Positions 24,847 to 34,147 of a stretch of DNA of 64,000 bases are shown in pieces (the first letter of the stretch is position 1; each line of letters opens with the position of its first letter). The notes below the pieces were generated by a model. That model was given only the letters and a program-made list of their open reading frames with translations. It made no database searches and was not told the origin of the DNA. A program made the translations under genes and the position numbers. Origin of the DNA: Enhygromyxa salina (GTDB taxonomy: Bacteria > Myxococcota_A > Polyangia > Nannocystales > Nannocystaceae); contig NZ_PVNK01000064.1 of NCBI RefSeq assembly GCF_002994615.1, positions 1 through 64,000 of the forward strand, read 5' to 3'.

Positions 24847-26562
24847 GTGACCTGCTCCACGCGCTTTGTGATCCCGCTGGCGGGCGCGGCCTCGCTCGCG
24901 CTGACGCTGTGCGCGTCGGCCTGCTCCGACGACACCATCAGCGCCGAGGCCGGCGACGCCGACACGGGCCCCGGAGAGACCGGCGGCAGCGTCGACACGG
25001 GCGAGCCCGTACCGGAGCCCGAGCTCGGCGGACCCGCGAGGGGCATCTCGATCGTCGCCGTCGAGGCCAACCAGGGCACCGCCATCCAGCTGACCGAGGG
25101 CGGCACCTGGATCGAGCCGGACGAGCGCAACGCCTACCTGATCCGCGACCGCGACACCCTGATCCGCTTCCAGCACGTGATCGACGATCCGAGCGCGTGG
25201 ATCGCCCGGGATCTGACCGGCTTCTTGCACGTCTACCCGGCCGACGGGGGCGAAGAGATCATCCGCGAGCGCAAGCTGTTCGTGACCGGCGACTCGGACG
25301 CCCGCGACATCGCGAGCAACTTCTACTTCAGCCTGCTCGCGAGCGAGGCCCGGCCGGGCTCGCGCTTTTGGCTCGAGCTGCGCGAGTCCGACGACTCGAT
25401 CGACGTGTCGAGCCTGAGCGAGGGCCTGACGACCGTCCCTGCCGAGCCCGCGCCGATCGGCTTCGAAAACACGCCGCTCGAGTTCAAAGTCATGATCGTG
25501 CCCGTCGACTATCAGTGGGTCGACCCGCCGCGCTACCCCGACATCACCGAGGAAGACGTCCAGCTCTTCCACGACGCGCTGCTCCAACAAAACCCGGTCC
25601 AGACCATCGACATCCAGATCCGCGAGCAGCCGCTGGTCTGGGACAACCAGCTGACCAACCTCGGCGCGCTGCTCGGGCCAACCCGCGCGCTCAAGATCGA
25701 CGACGGGGCCCCGGCCAACGTCTACTATCACGCGCTCGTCGACGTCGGCAGCTCGGGGGTCAACATGGTCGCGGGCATCGCCAACATCGCCGACTCGAGC
25801 ATGAACGACAGCGACCGCCGCGTGGCCGCGACCGTGTATTTCAAGCACTACGATCCCGGCGACGAGGAGACGGGCGAGGAGCCCCAGACCTTCCCACCGA
25901 CCGGCAGCGCGCGGACCTGGGTCCACGAGCTCGGCCACAACCAGGGCCTCAGCCACGTGTTTTGCCCCGGCGGCAACTCGGCCGGCGACGATCCCTCGTA
26001 TCCCTACATGGACGGGAAGATCGGCGTGCACGGGTTCGGGATCCGCGACTTTCACATGTACACACCGGGCGCGGCCCACGACTACATGAGCTACTGCGGC
26101 AATTCGTGGGTCTCGGACTGGACGTGGAACAAGACCTACTCGCGGATCTCGACGCTGACCTCGTGGGACTACGGCGCTCCCCCGGCGCCCGGGCCCGAGA
26201 CCTCGCAGATCCTGGTCGGGATGCTCTTCGCCGACGGGACCGAGGACTGGTGGGTCTACGACGCCGTGGCCCCGAGCGCGCGCAGCAGCTCGCAGGCCCT
26301 CGAGTACTGGCGCGACGGGGAGCTGGTCGGCATGGAGTACGCCGAGGTCTCGATGCTCAGTGATGAGCAGACGATGGTCGTCACGGCGCCGCTGGCCGTG
26401 GATGGGCTCGAGCTCGACGCGGTCACCCCGCTCAGTCGGCTCAGTCGGATCAGTCGGATCGATCAACGCGGGGTTCGACGCGAGATCGAGCTCGAGCGCG
26501 TGATGGTTGGCCGCGACTTCGCCCGCGCGGCCAGCGTTCGGGCGTCGCAGCCCGGCGAGTAG
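24847..26562 (+). CDS. Secreted zinc metalloprotease lipoprotein (metzincin type)
   Basis: The 571-residue product begins with a lipoprotein-like signal (VTCSTRFVIPLAG..., CASAC). A Thr/Glu/Pro/Gly linker follows, then a large extracellular domain. The zinc site is H360-E-L-G-H364-N-Q-G-L-S-H370, a complete metzincin motif with Glu361 as general base. Downstream HDYMSYCGN is a good Met-turn. The C-terminal part has beta-rich segments and a short SRLSRISRI repeat. It probably digests protein outside the cell, as predatory myxobacteria do. GTG start chosen because it opens the signal peptide. Confidence 0.88.
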   Translation: MTCSTRFVIPLAGAASLALTLCASACSDDTISAEAGDADTGPGETGGSVDTGEPVPEPELGGPARGISIVAVEANQGTAIQLTEGGTWIEPDERNAYLIRDRDTLIRFQHVIDDPSAWIARDLTGFLHVYPADGGEEIIRERKLFVTGDSDARDIASNFYFSLLASEARPGSRFWLELRESDDSIDVSSLSEGLTTVPAEPAPIGFENTPLEFKVMIVPVDYQWVDPPRYPDITEEDVQLFHDALLQQNPVQTIDIQIREQPLVWDNQLTNLGALLGPTRALKIDDGAPANVYYHALVDVGSSGVNMVAGIANIADSSMNDSDRRVAATVYFKHYDPGDEETGEEPQTFPPTGSARTWVHELGHNQGLSHVFCPGGNSAGDDPSYPYMDGKIGVHGFGIRDFHMYTPGAAHDYMSYCGNSWVSDWTWNKTYSRISTLTSWDYGAPPAPGPETSQILVGMLFADGTEDWWVYDAVAPSARSSSQALEYWRDGELVGMEYAEVSMLSDEQTMVVTAPLAVDGLELDAVTPLSRLSRISRIDQRGVRREIELERVMVGRDFARAASVRASQPGE

Positions 26563-26597
26563 CAAGCCCTCGCGCCAGCGGCCGGCGCCGACGCGGA

Positions 26598-27245
26598 TCA
26601 GTCGAGGTGGTAGATCTCGCGGATGCCCTCGAGGATGTCCACGAAGGGCACCTTGAGATCCTCGAGCAGCCCGTCCTCGAGCCCGAAGCACCACCCGTGG
26701 ACGGTCGGGAAGCCGTGCTCGCGGTAGTTACGCTGGACCCACGAGGTCTTGATCACGTTCACGCACTGCTCTTCGACGTTGAGCTGGACGAGCCGGCGGT
26801 AGCGCTCCCGCTCGTCGGGGATCGCCATGAGCTCGTCGTGGTGGATCCGAAACACGTCACGGACCTCGCGCAGCCAGCCGTTGAGCTGGCCGAGGTCTTC
26901 GGAGCGCATCGCGGCCTGGATCCCACCGCAGCCGTAGTGACCGCAGACGACGACGTGGCGGACCTTGAGGACATCGACCGCGTACTGGATCACCGACTGC
27001 GCGTTGGAGTCGGTGTTGACGACCAGGTTGGCGATGTTGCGGTGAACGAAGACGTCACCGGGGTCGAGCCCCATGATCTCGTTGGCCGGAACCCGGCTGT
27101 CGGCGCAGCCAATGTAGAGGACCTCGGGCTTTTGCCCGCTCGCGAGCCGCTTGAAGTACTCGGGGTCGCTCTCGCTGCGCTGCCTCGCCCAGCGGCGATT
27201 GTTCTCGAACACGCGTGAAAAGAGGTCGGGTGTGTCAGTAGGCAC
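26598..27245 (-). CDS. can: Beta-class carbonic anhydrase
   Basis: At 215 residues it is full length for a bacterial beta-carbonic anhydrase, interconverting CO2 and bicarbonate in the cytoplasm. Zinc ligands C47, H103 and C106 (CGHYGCGG) and the catalytic D49-S-R51 dyad are all visible, as are HRNIAN and the C-terminal NYREHGFPTVHGW. GTG start six bases after a TAGCGT hexamer, without Shine-Dalgarno. It converges with the metalloprotease gene, leaving a 35-bp gap. Confidence 0.95.
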   Translation of the reverse strand: MPTDTPDLFSRVFENNRRWARQRSESDPEYFKRLASGQKPEVLYIGCADSRVPANEIMGLDPGDVFVHRNIANLVVNTDSNAQSVIQYAVDVLKVRHVVVCGHYGCGGIQAAMRSEDLGQLNGWLREVRDVFRIHHDELMAIPDERERYRRLVQLNVEEQCVNVIKTSWVQRNYREHGFPTVHGWCFGLEDGLLEDLKVPFVDILEGIREIYHLD

Positions 27246-27251
27246 GGCGAG

Positions 27252-27257
27252 ACGCTA
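27252..27257 (-). promoter_or_regulatory. -10-like TAGCGT before the carbonic anhydrase GTG
   Basis: The minus strand reads TGGTAGCGT, six bases, GTG. The spacing repeats that of several other genes in the window and would give a leaderless mRNA. Confidence 0.5.
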
Positions 27258-27284
27258 CCACGCACACACAGGGCCCAAAGCGGA

Positions 27285-28088
27285 TCACAGCTGCCCGCGC
27301 GCGTGCGCGACGAGGAGCAGGTGGACAGCGAGATCGACGCCCGATGCGTTCGAAGTCGTGACCGTGCGCGACTTGCTGCCGGCCTCGCCGCCGCTGGTGC
27401 TCGTGGAGCTCTTGCGCCGCGAGGTCCGCAGCCGATCGTCGTAGTAGGCGCCCGGGCAAAAGCTCCGTAGCCGCGCACACAGGGCCGCAAAACTCTCGTG
27501 GCTCGAGTGGCCCATCGCCTCGCCGAGTCCGGTGTAGCGCAGGTGGTGCTGGCAAAAGACCATCGGGTCAGCCCAGCCATGACGGATCAGGTAGATGCGC
27601 TCCTCGGACTCCGACTCGGTCGCGCGTACCGTCGAGCTCTTCTTGGCGGTCATGGGTACGCCGCCCGCGAGCAGAGTCTGGGAGACGCTGAGCTTCTTGA
27701 CGGTTTTTTGCTCGGTGGTCTGGTGGTCGGCGAGGACCATGGCGTGGAACAGGGCGTAGACCTCGCCGGCCCGGAGCTCGGCGCGCTCGCGCCCGACCCC
27801 CTGCGTGCGCAGGACCTCGCCGTCGAACTCGAACTCGCGCGGCTGGTGCATGGCGTCGGCGCCGGGGACCGTGCTCGCGCTGCAGCCGACCGCGCCGTGG
27901 CCCCACTCGCGCAGCTTGGCCATCAGGCTCGACGCGGCCTCGCGCTCGGGCATCCGCGCGACGACGACCGGCAGCGGCCCGCTCAGGCGCATGCGCAGGT
28001 CGTAGGGGAACAGGTCGAGGATCTTGGCCAGCTCGGGCAGCTGCGCGGCGAAGCCCGGGCCCCAGCGGGTGATCGCGACGATGAACAT
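27285..28088 (-). CDS. Hypothetical 267-residue protein
   Basis: No signal peptide. The N-terminal about 75 residues (MFIVAITRWG..., PYDLRMRLSGPLPVVVARMP, then an alpha-helix and HGAVGC) look like a small alpha/beta domain. A middle domain (EFDGEVLRTQG...RAGEVYALFHAMV) and a basic Ser/Thr-rich segment follow, and the hydrophobic C-terminus VDLAVHLLLVAHARGQL. I do not recognise the family by name. It follows the sterol-desaturase-family gene by 9 bp on the same strand, so they are probably one transcript. Confidence 0.75.
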   Translation of the reverse strand: MFIVAITRWGPGFAAQLPELAKILDLFPYDLRMRLSGPLPVVVARMPEREAASSLMAKLREWGHGAVGCSASTVPGADAMHQPREFEFDGEVLRTQGVGRERAELRAGEVYALFHAMVLADHQTTEQKTVKKLSVSQTLLAGGVPMTAKKSSTVRATESESEERIYLIRHGWADPMVFCQHHLRYTGLGEAMGHSSHESFAALCARLRSFCPGAYYDDRLRTSRRKSSTSTSGGEAGSKSRTVTTSNASGVDLAVHLLLVAHARGQL

Positions 28089-28097
28089 GTGGCCGTT

Positions 28098-28766
28098 CTA
28101 CTCGGCGGTCCCGAACAGGATGTCAGGCAGCGGGGTGATCGACGCGTAGTTGCCCCCGCGCATGCTGCGGTGGTGACGGGCGTGCTTGCGGACCATGTAC
28201 GCGACCGGCCGCAGCCAGCGGCTGCGAAAGTCGAGGCCCGAGTGGATCACGATGTTGAGCCACGAGTAGACCAGCAAGATCACCGCGAAGGCCGGGAGCG
28301 AGACCGGCCCGACCAGCGCGAGGCAGACCATCAACAAGATCACGCCGAGGCTGTTCTCGACCGGATGGACGTAGAGGCTCTCGATCGCCGTCGGGTACTT
28401 GACGGTGTGATGGAGCACGTGGACCGAGCGCAGCAGCTGCCACTCGTGAAACAAGAACCGGTGGAGGCAATAGTAGAGCAGGTCGTAGGCGCCGAGGGTC
28501 ACGACCACGTCGGCGACGAGCTCGAGCGCGGTGGTCTCCTCGGCGTGAAACAACCACGGCGAGGCCAGGTAGCTCAGCCCGACGACCAGCGCGCCCGAGA
28601 GCAGCGTGTTGGGCACGACGAGGCGCACGATCCGGCCGTAGTTCTTGGCCTTGAGCGGGTAGATCTTGTAGCCGTCGCTCGCCCGCGAGATGTAGAGGAT
28701 GTAGAGCAGGGCCTGGACCAGCGCCGAAGCCGACAGGACCGCGATCAGGATGGAGTGCAGAGCCAT
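28098..28766 (-). CDS. Sterol desaturase / fatty acid hydroxylase family membrane protein
   Basis: The 222-residue integral membrane protein has four or five hydrophobic segments and the diiron His boxes of the superfamily: HRFLFH, HVLHH and the C-terminal HARHH. Such enzymes use O2 to hydroxylate or desaturate sterol or acyl chains; the substrate cannot be told from sequence. It is shorter than typical C-4 or C-5 sterol oxidases (about 260-300). It is the first gene of a two-gene unit. A TACGGT hexamer lies 31 nt before the ATG. Confidence 0.88.
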   Translation of the reverse strand: MALHSILIAVLSASALVQALLYILYISRASDGYKIYPLKAKNYGRIVRLVVPNTLLSGALVVGLSYLASPWLFHAEETTALELVADVVVTLGAYDLLYYCLHRFLFHEWQLLRSVHVLHHTVKYPTAIESLYVHPVENSLGVILLMVCLALVGPVSLPAFAVILLVYSWLNIVIHSGLDFRSRWLRPVAYMVRKHARHHRSMRGGNYASITPLPDILFGTAE

Positions 28767-28916
28767 GGTGTGAGGGCGCCACCGCGCCGAGCCGGGGACC
28801 GTAGCACTGGCGCTGGGCTCGCGTGCGGAGCGAGATCACAGCTCGCCTTCAAGAGAAGTCCCCCATCAGCGCCACGTGCGCCTGCTCGCAGCGCGATACT
28901 TTTCTTGGAGCCGCGG

Positions 28917-29951
28917 CTACTTGCGGGTGTAGCTGACCTTGTAGGTCATCGGGGTCTCGAGCTGATCCGCGACCAGCTTGTGGTGCACGGTCAGCTTCTT
29001 GCGGTCCGAAGACAGCACATAGACGATCGTCTTGGTCGCGTCCGGGGCCTGGAACACGTGGATCATCTTGCCCTTCTTTTGGCGGACGCGAACCTTGTAC
29101 TTGTCGCCGCTGTACTTCATCGTCGTCGTCGGCCCGTCGATGACCACGCTCATCGAGTTCCCGGTCATCTTCCAGGTCATGTCGAGCTTGTCACCCGAGA
29201 CCGAGATCTTGACGGGGTCCTCGATGAGCTGGGTCTTGGCCAGACGCTTGCGCGCGATGCCGCGGATGATCCCCGCGACCTCCATGGCGGCGGCCTCGAT
29301 CGCCTCGGCGAGCTTCGCTCGCTGGGCGCTGCCGCCCGAGTAGGTCCAGGTGCCCGAGAAGTCGGCCATCGTGATCGGTGGCGGCGGCGCGGGCTTGGCG
29401 GGCTCCGGCTCCGGCTCCGGCTCGGCCAAGGGGGCCGGCTCGGGCGGCGGCTCGACCTCGGAGCCAGCCTCGGAGCCAGCCTCGGAGCCAGCCTCTTCAG
29501 CGCCGGGCTCGGGATCCGCCGGGGCCGGCTCGTCGGCAGAAGCGGCGACCGCCTTCTCGCCGCTGCCGCCCTGCCCGGACTGGGGCGATGGCGCGTTCGC
29601 GGCGGCCAGCTTCGGGGCCTCGGCAGTCGCCGCCGCGTCATCGCTCGGGGCCGCGGGCTCGCCCGCGGGCTCGCCATCAGTCTCGCCATCGGTCTCGCCA
29701 TCGACGGCGACCGCGTCTGCCGGGTCGGCCTCGACGCTCGGGTCATCCACGGCGGCCGGCTCCACAGCGGCCGCGACCTCGGCCGCGGCGCCGCCCTCAC
29801 CGGTATCGATCGCGTCGACCCAGGGATCGTCGAGAGGATCGACCTCGGGCAGCTCCTCGAGCTTGTCCTTGCACGCCGCGGTCGACAGCAACAGACCCAG
29901 CATCAGCACGGTGGCGCGCCGACCCGCGCTCGAGGTTCCCGGAGTACGCAT
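28917..29951 (-). CDS. Acidic-linker lipoprotein with C-terminal globular domain
   Basis: This 344-residue lipoprotein has the lipobox STAAC. About 180 residues of Glu/Ala/Pro/Gly/Asp low complexity follow, including repeats such as DGETDGE and EAGSEAGSE. A C-terminal domain of about 150 residues opens TMADFSGTWTYSGG and is made of beta-strands rich in Lys, resembling lipocalin-like solute-binding folds (inference). The start at 29951 lies six bases after TAGGCT; an in-frame GTG at 29957 is less likely. It is divergent from the SDR gene. Confidence 0.78.
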   Translation of the reverse strand: MRTPGTSSAGRRATVLMLGLLLSTAACKDKLEELPEVDPLDDPWVDAIDTGEGGAAAEVAAAVEPAAVDDPSVEADPADAVAVDGETDGETDGEPAGEPAAPSDDAAATAEAPKLAAANAPSPQSGQGGSGEKAVAASADEPAPADPEPGAEEAGSEAGSEAGSEVEPPPEPAPLAEPEPEPEPAKPAPPPPITMADFSGTWTYSGGSAQRAKLAEAIEAAAMEVAGIIRGIARKRLAKTQLIEDPVKISVSGDKLDMTWKMTGNSMSVVIDGPTTTMKYSGDKYKVRVRQKKGKMIHVFQAPDATKTIVYVLSSDRKKLTVHHKLVADQLETPMTYKVSYTRK

Positions 29952-29957
29952 TCGCAC

Positions 29958-29963
29958 AGCCTA
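29958..29963 (-). promoter_or_regulatory. -10-like TAGGCT before the acidic lipoprotein
   Basis: TAGGCT, six bases (GTGCGA), then ATG on the minus strand. The region just upstream (AAAAAATTGA) is the most A/T-rich stretch nearby, as expected of a promoter. Confidence 0.5.
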
Positions 29964-30150
29964 TCAATTTTTTGACGCCCGCGGGACGACCGACGCTCCT
30001 CGCCATGGCTGTGATCGTCGAGTAACTGGGCGCAGCTCACTCGCCACGCGCGAGCGCGACCGGCCCCGCGGGTCGCCGCGGACCGCCCTCGCGCGGGTGT
30101 CGAGCTCGCCCGGCAGATCGCTCGCGCGACGTGCCATAGTCCCGCGCATC

Positions 30151-31128
30151 ATGGCTGTCTCCGACCAAGTCCCCACCAACTCCGGGTTCCGAGCCAAGAC
30201 CGACGGCGCGGATGTCATCGCGGATCTCGAGCTCACAGGAAAGACGGCGATCGTCACCGGTGGGTACAGCGGCATCGGCCTGGAGACGACCCGCGCGCTC
30301 GCGGCCAAGGGCGTGTCGGTGATCGTTCCGGTCCGATCGCCAGACAAGGCGGCCAAGAGCCTCGCGGGCATCGAGGGCGACGTCAAAACCCTGGCCCTCG
30401 ACCTCGCCGATCTCGCGTCCGTACGCAGCTTCGCCCAGGCCGCGCTCGACCAGCTCGAGCGCCTCGACATGTTGATCAACAACGCGGGCATCATGGCCTG
30501 CCCCGAGGCCCGGGTCGGCCCGGGCTGGGAGTCTCAGTTCGGGGTCAACCACATGGGCCACTTCGCGCTGACGCAGGCGCTGCTGCCCCTGCTCGAGAAG
30601 ACCGAGGGCGCCCGGGTCATCGCGCTGTCGTCGACCGGTCACAAGATCAGCGATGTTCGCTGGGACGACATCCAGTTCGAGCGCGAGCCCTACGAAAAGT
30701 GGCGAGCGTACGGGCAGGCGAAGACCGCGAACGCCCTGTTCGCCAACGCCTTGTCGCGCCGCCTTCGTGACAAGGGTGGGCTCGCCTTCGCCGTCCACCC
30801 CGGCGGGATCTTCACCCCGCTCCAGCGCCACCTGACCAAAGAAGAGATGGTCGCGTTCGGCTGGATCGACGAAAACGGAGAGCCCGCCGCCCTCGCCAAG
30901 GCCGGGTTCAAGACGCCCGAGCAGGGCTGCTCCACGACCTTGTGGGCCGCGACGACGGAGCGACTCGTGGGCAAGCCCGGCGTGTACTGCGAAGACTGCG
31001 ACGTCGCCAAGCCCACCGATCCGAGCTCCCCCACCGCGCGCTACGCCGGGGTGAACGACTACGCCTGCAGCGACGAGTCGGCCGAGAAGCTGTGGCAGAT
31101 CAGCGAGTCCCTGCTGGCCGACGCCTGA
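30151..31128 (+). CDS. Short-chain dehydrogenase/reductase
   Basis: The 325-residue SDR has the cofactor motif TGGYSGIG near residue 33, the NNAG motif, catalytic Ser (ALSSTGH) and Tyr-Lys (YGQAK). The plan resembles retinol/WW-domain-type oxidoreductases that act on lipophilic alcohols or ketones with NADP; the substrate is unknown. The C-terminal extension with three Cys (YCEDCD, YACS) is slightly longer than usual. CATAGT lies 10 nt before the ATG. Confidence 0.9.
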   Translation: MAVSDQVPTNSGFRAKTDGADVIADLELTGKTAIVTGGYSGIGLETTRALAAKGVSVIVPVRSPDKAAKSLAGIEGDVKTLALDLADLASVRSFAQAALDQLERLDMLINNAGIMACPEARVGPGWESQFGVNHMGHFALTQALLPLLEKTEGARVIALSSTGHKISDVRWDDIQFEREPYEKWRAYGQAKTANALFANALSRRLRDKGGLAFAVHPGGIFTPLQRHLTKEEMVAFGWIDENGEPAALAKAGFKTPEQGCSTTLWAATTERLVGKPGVYCEDCDVAKPTDPSSPTARYAGVNDYACSDESAEKLWQISESLLADA

Positions 31129-31344
31129 CGCTCGCGCCGCCCTCACCGGCCCTCGCGACCCAACTAGAGGACTGCCTTTCGGCCGACAAAATCCTCGACA
31201 AATGGCTCCGCCGCCAACCCCCGAGCCGGTCCCAACGCGCCTCGCTTGGATCACACTCGTGGGTCCGACCCGCACCCGCTCTCGCGCCCGCGGCCGCTCC
31301 TCGGCCCCGCGTCCGCGAGCGGCCGCGGTCCGGCGGAGGATCCG

Positions 31345-32325
31345 ATGGGCAACTCGCTGCTGTCGAAGTATCTCACCCCCGAGCTCGAGGGTCGGCTGGC
31401 CACGCGCGCGACCCCGGCTGGCTGGACCCTGAGCGATCTGACCCGCTGCGGGCGCGCGTACCCGAACTGCACGATCGGCGTGCACGCTGGCGACGCCGCC
31501 TCCTACGAGGTCTTCGCGCCCCTGCTCAACCCGATCATCGAGCACGTCCACGGGCGCAGCTCGGCCGCGCCGGTCCGCGGGTCCAGCGAGCGAGCGCGCG
31601 TCGCAGCTCACCTCCGCGACGACCTCGCGGTCCTCTCGACCACGGTCCGCGTCACGCGAAACCTCCGCAGCGCTCAGTTCCCCGCGCTGATCGGGCGCCG
31701 CGGTCGGCTCGAGGCCGAGCGCCGCATCGCCGCGGCCCTCGACGCCCTCGGTCCCCGCTTCGAAGGTCGCTACCACCCCCTCGCCGAGCTCCCGGTCCTG
31801 CGTCGACGGACCCTCGACGCCCAAGACCTCGTGTTCGACGACGACGATCGCTACCTCGTGGCCGCGGGCATCACCCGGGACTGGCCCGAGGGCCGCGGCC
31901 TGTGGTGCAGCGTCGACCGCCGCCTGGTCGTGTGGGTCAACGAAGAAGATCACCTGCGCATCATCAGCACGAGCCCGAGCGGCGACCTGCCCGCGTGTCT
32001 GGCGAGGGTCCGCAAGCTCGCCGCGGCACTCGAGGAGCTGCTCGGCTTTCACCACGATGACCGCCTCGGCTTCCTGACCAGCTGCCCGAGCAACGTCGGC
32101 ACCGGCCTGCGCGCGAGCGCGAGGCTCCGGCTGCCACGGCTGGCGAGCCGGCCGAAGGAGCTCGACGAGCTCGTCGAGGAGCACGGCCTCATGCTTCGCA
32201 AAGGACGCGGCGAGGGGATCTTCGTCGTCGGCAACCGTCGCTGCCTCGGCGCGTCCGAGGTCGAGAGCGTCGAGCGCCTCGCCGAGGGGGTGTGCGAGCT
32301 GCTCACGGTCGAGCGCGCAGCTTGA
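31345..32325 (+). CDS. ATP:guanidino phosphotransferase (arginine/creatine kinase family)
   Basis: The 326-residue protein is a full phosphagen kinase: N-terminal helical domain (KYLTPELEGRL), guanidino-specificity loop region NCTIGVHAGDAASYEVF, Arg-rich ATP motif VRVTRNLRS, the NEED box N199-E-E-D202 and reactive Cys247 in LTSCPSNVGTG. The NEED-to-Cys distance of 48 equals that of arginine kinase. It would store phosphate energy as a phosphoguanidine. The specificity loop looks more like VxAGDxESYEVF of creatine/glycocyamine kinases than arginine kinase, so the substrate is open. GGAGG precedes the ATG by six bases. Confidence 0.93.
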   Translation: MGNSLLSKYLTPELEGRLATRATPAGWTLSDLTRCGRAYPNCTIGVHAGDAASYEVFAPLLNPIIEHVHGRSSAAPVRGSSERARVAAHLRDDLAVLSTTVRVTRNLRSAQFPALIGRRGRLEAERRIAAALDALGPRFEGRYHPLAELPVLRRRTLDAQDLVFDDDDRYLVAAGITRDWPEGRGLWCSVDRRLVVWVNEEDHLRIISTSPSGDLPACLARVRKLAAALEELLGFHHDDRLGFLTSCPSNVGTGLRASARLRLPRLASRPKELDELVEEHGLMLRKGRGEGIFVVGNRRCLGASEVESVERLAEGVCELLTVERAA

Positions 32326-32533
32326 GATCTCCCGGCGCCGAGCTCCGTGGCCCCCCGTCGTCACAGGTGCGTTCGCCGCGTTTGGGCGCGCGAGCGCCTT
32401 CTTTGGCCCGGTATGGGTGCTCAGCTGTGCACCCTCAGAGCCACGCGGTGCCGCCGCAGACCCTCTCTTGGACTCAAAGGTCCGAGAAACCCGTGCTGGT
32501 TGGGCCCTAAGTGTGCGAAGCTACCCAGGAATC

Positions 32534-32563
32534 TTGACGCTCGGCCGCGTGCGCTGGTAGCGT
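32534..32563 (+). promoter_or_regulatory. Sigma70-type promoter TTGACG-N18-TAGCGT
   Basis: A clear -35 (32534-32539) and -10 (32558-32563) with 18-bp spacing precede the outer-membrane protein gene; the predicted start site is about 45 nt before the ATG at 32615. It supports TAGCGT/TAGACT-type hexamers as true -10 elements in this genome. Confidence 0.65.
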
Positions 32564-32614
32564 GCCGTGGCTTCGGCCTCCGCCGTGAGCGTGCCTCTCT
32601 CTTCCCGGAACCCC

Positions 32615-34090
32615 ATGCGGAAGCTCTTCGGTTTCTTGCCTGTCTTCGGCCTGGTGATGGGTCTGAGTCAGGTCGCCAACGCCGCCGAGGTCACGCGCGT
32701 CGCCTCGTCCTTTGATCAGGACTTCAACGGCAACGCCTTCGACCTTCACTTCGGCGTCTCTTACGACTTCGACTTCAAAAAAGCGGCGATCCTCCGCGAG
32801 TGGGGGGCCGGCGGGAAGAACAACCTCGCCCGCGACCTCGTGTACCGGCAGTTCCGGCACACGGTCACGCCCACGATCGAGATCGGCCTGTGGCACGATC
32901 TGTCGGTCTACGTGTCGTTGCCGGTCGTCGTGTCGGACAACCGTAACTACGAGTTCGACCAGGAAGAGGGCGGGGACTGCGTGTTCCCCCAGAACCCCTC
33001 GACGACCAACTACAATCCGGGCTCCGCGACCTGCGTCAACAAGACCAACTCGACCAGCATCCGCGACGGCATCGTGCCCCGCGACGGCTTCGACGCGTTC
33101 GAAGACACGAGCCCCTACAGCCAGTTCACCGACCCCGAGACCGACATGATCTTCCGCTCGCCCACGCGGCGCGGCCTCGATCAGCTCCACGTCGGCATGA
33201 AGATCGGGCTCCTCAGCCAGGCGCGCAAGTCGCACCTGCCCAACTGGCTCCTCGGCCTCGAGGGTCGCTTTGCGATCGGCAAGCCGATGACCTTCAGCCG
33301 GTCGATCCAGACCGACGATCCCGCCGGCAACCACCGCGTCGGCCGCGGCATACACGAGCTCGGCGTGTGGACCGCGCTCAGCCGTCGCTACCGCTGGCTC
33401 GAGCCTTTCTTCGGCGCTCACTGGCGCCAGTCGCTGCGCGCGGGCTCGACCCAGTTCGACAACTGGGGCTCGACCCAGGGCGATGTCAACCCACAGTCCG
33501 AGACCGGGGCCTACTTCGGCGCCGAGATCATCCCGTGGGAGAACAAGACCCAGAACAAAAAATTCTCGATCGTGCTCACGGGCTCGGCGGTCCTTCACTA
33601 CAACGGCCGCGCCTACTCGGAAGTGTGGGAGCTGCTGTCCGACAGCCCGGCGCTCGTCGGTGACTACAGCCCGGGCAACGGCCAGGGCTGCAACCCCGCA
33701 GACTCGCTGGCCCACGCCGCCGCCAACCCCCTCGATCCCGAGGCCAACGGCGGCTACGTCGCCGCGGGCGGGCAGGACTGCGCCGCCTTCAACGGCATCA
33801 CCACGATCGACGACTACAGCACCTTCGGCCTCAACGCCGGGCTCAACTTCCACATGAGCAAGGTCGCGCGGCTCAACTTCGGCGTCGACATGTCGACCGA
33901 CACCCGCCACTTCGTGACCACGGCCAGCCGCGGTGACGGTGCGGTGAGCGGTGACCCGGATCTCGTCGAGCCCGACAGCGCCGACGTGAATCCAGTCCGG
34001 CGCGATGTCGTGGACAACATCGGTCGGCGCTACGCGGTCGACGACGTGTTCAACGTCAACGCGTACTTCAACTTCATCGTGACGTTTTAG
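32615..34090 (+). CDS. Outer-membrane beta-barrel protein
   Basis: The 491-residue product has a standard signal peptide (MRKLFGFLPVFGLVMGLSQV, cleavage after ANA). Many alternating amphipathic strands rich in Tyr/Phe/Trp follow, and the chain ends in Phe (NFIVTF), the usual BAM recognition end. Two or three Cys pairs sit in predicted loops. It could be a porin or transporter; no substrate motif is visible. An in-frame GTG at 32567 is only 3 nt from the -10 and is rejected as the start. Confidence 0.82.
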   Translation: MRKLFGFLPVFGLVMGLSQVANAAEVTRVASSFDQDFNGNAFDLHFGVSYDFDFKKAAILREWGAGGKNNLARDLVYRQFRHTVTPTIEIGLWHDLSVYVSLPVVVSDNRNYEFDQEEGGDCVFPQNPSTTNYNPGSATCVNKTNSTSIRDGIVPRDGFDAFEDTSPYSQFTDPETDMIFRSPTRRGLDQLHVGMKIGLLSQARKSHLPNWLLGLEGRFAIGKPMTFSRSIQTDDPAGNHRVGRGIHELGVWTALSRRYRWLEPFFGAHWRQSLRAGSTQFDNWGSTQGDVNPQSETGAYFGAEIIPWENKTQNKKFSIVLTGSAVLHYNGRAYSEVWELLSDSPALVGDYSPGNGQGCNPADSLAHAAANPLDPEANGGYVAAGGQDCAAFNGITTIDDYSTFGLNAGLNFHMSKVARLNFGVDMSTDTRHFVTTASRGDGAVSGDPDLVEPDSADVNPVRRDVVDNIGRRYAVDDVFNVNAYFNFIVTF

Positions 34091-34095
34091 TTTTT

Positions 34096-34121
34096 GGGAG
34101 GGACCGTAGCCGGTCCCTCCC
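34096..34121. terminator. Hairpin after the outer-membrane protein gene
   Basis: GGGAGGGACC and GGTCCCTCCC form a perfect 10-bp stem with a 6-nt loop, five bases after the stop. The T-run lies before rather than after the stem on this strand, so it is not a textbook intrinsic terminator for the + gene. Confidence 0.55.
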
Positions 34122-34147
34122 CCGCTAACGCGGGGCCCCCTCCCCCT

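Noticed and set aside
24407..24850. 147-codon frame overlapping the small gene at 24525
   Set aside because: It is Arg-rich, low-complexity and out of frame with the more protein-like 68-residue product.
32567..32614. GTG at 32567 as the start of the outer-membrane protein
   Set aside because: It is only 3 nt after the -10 hexamer and would bury the signal peptide that begins at 32615.
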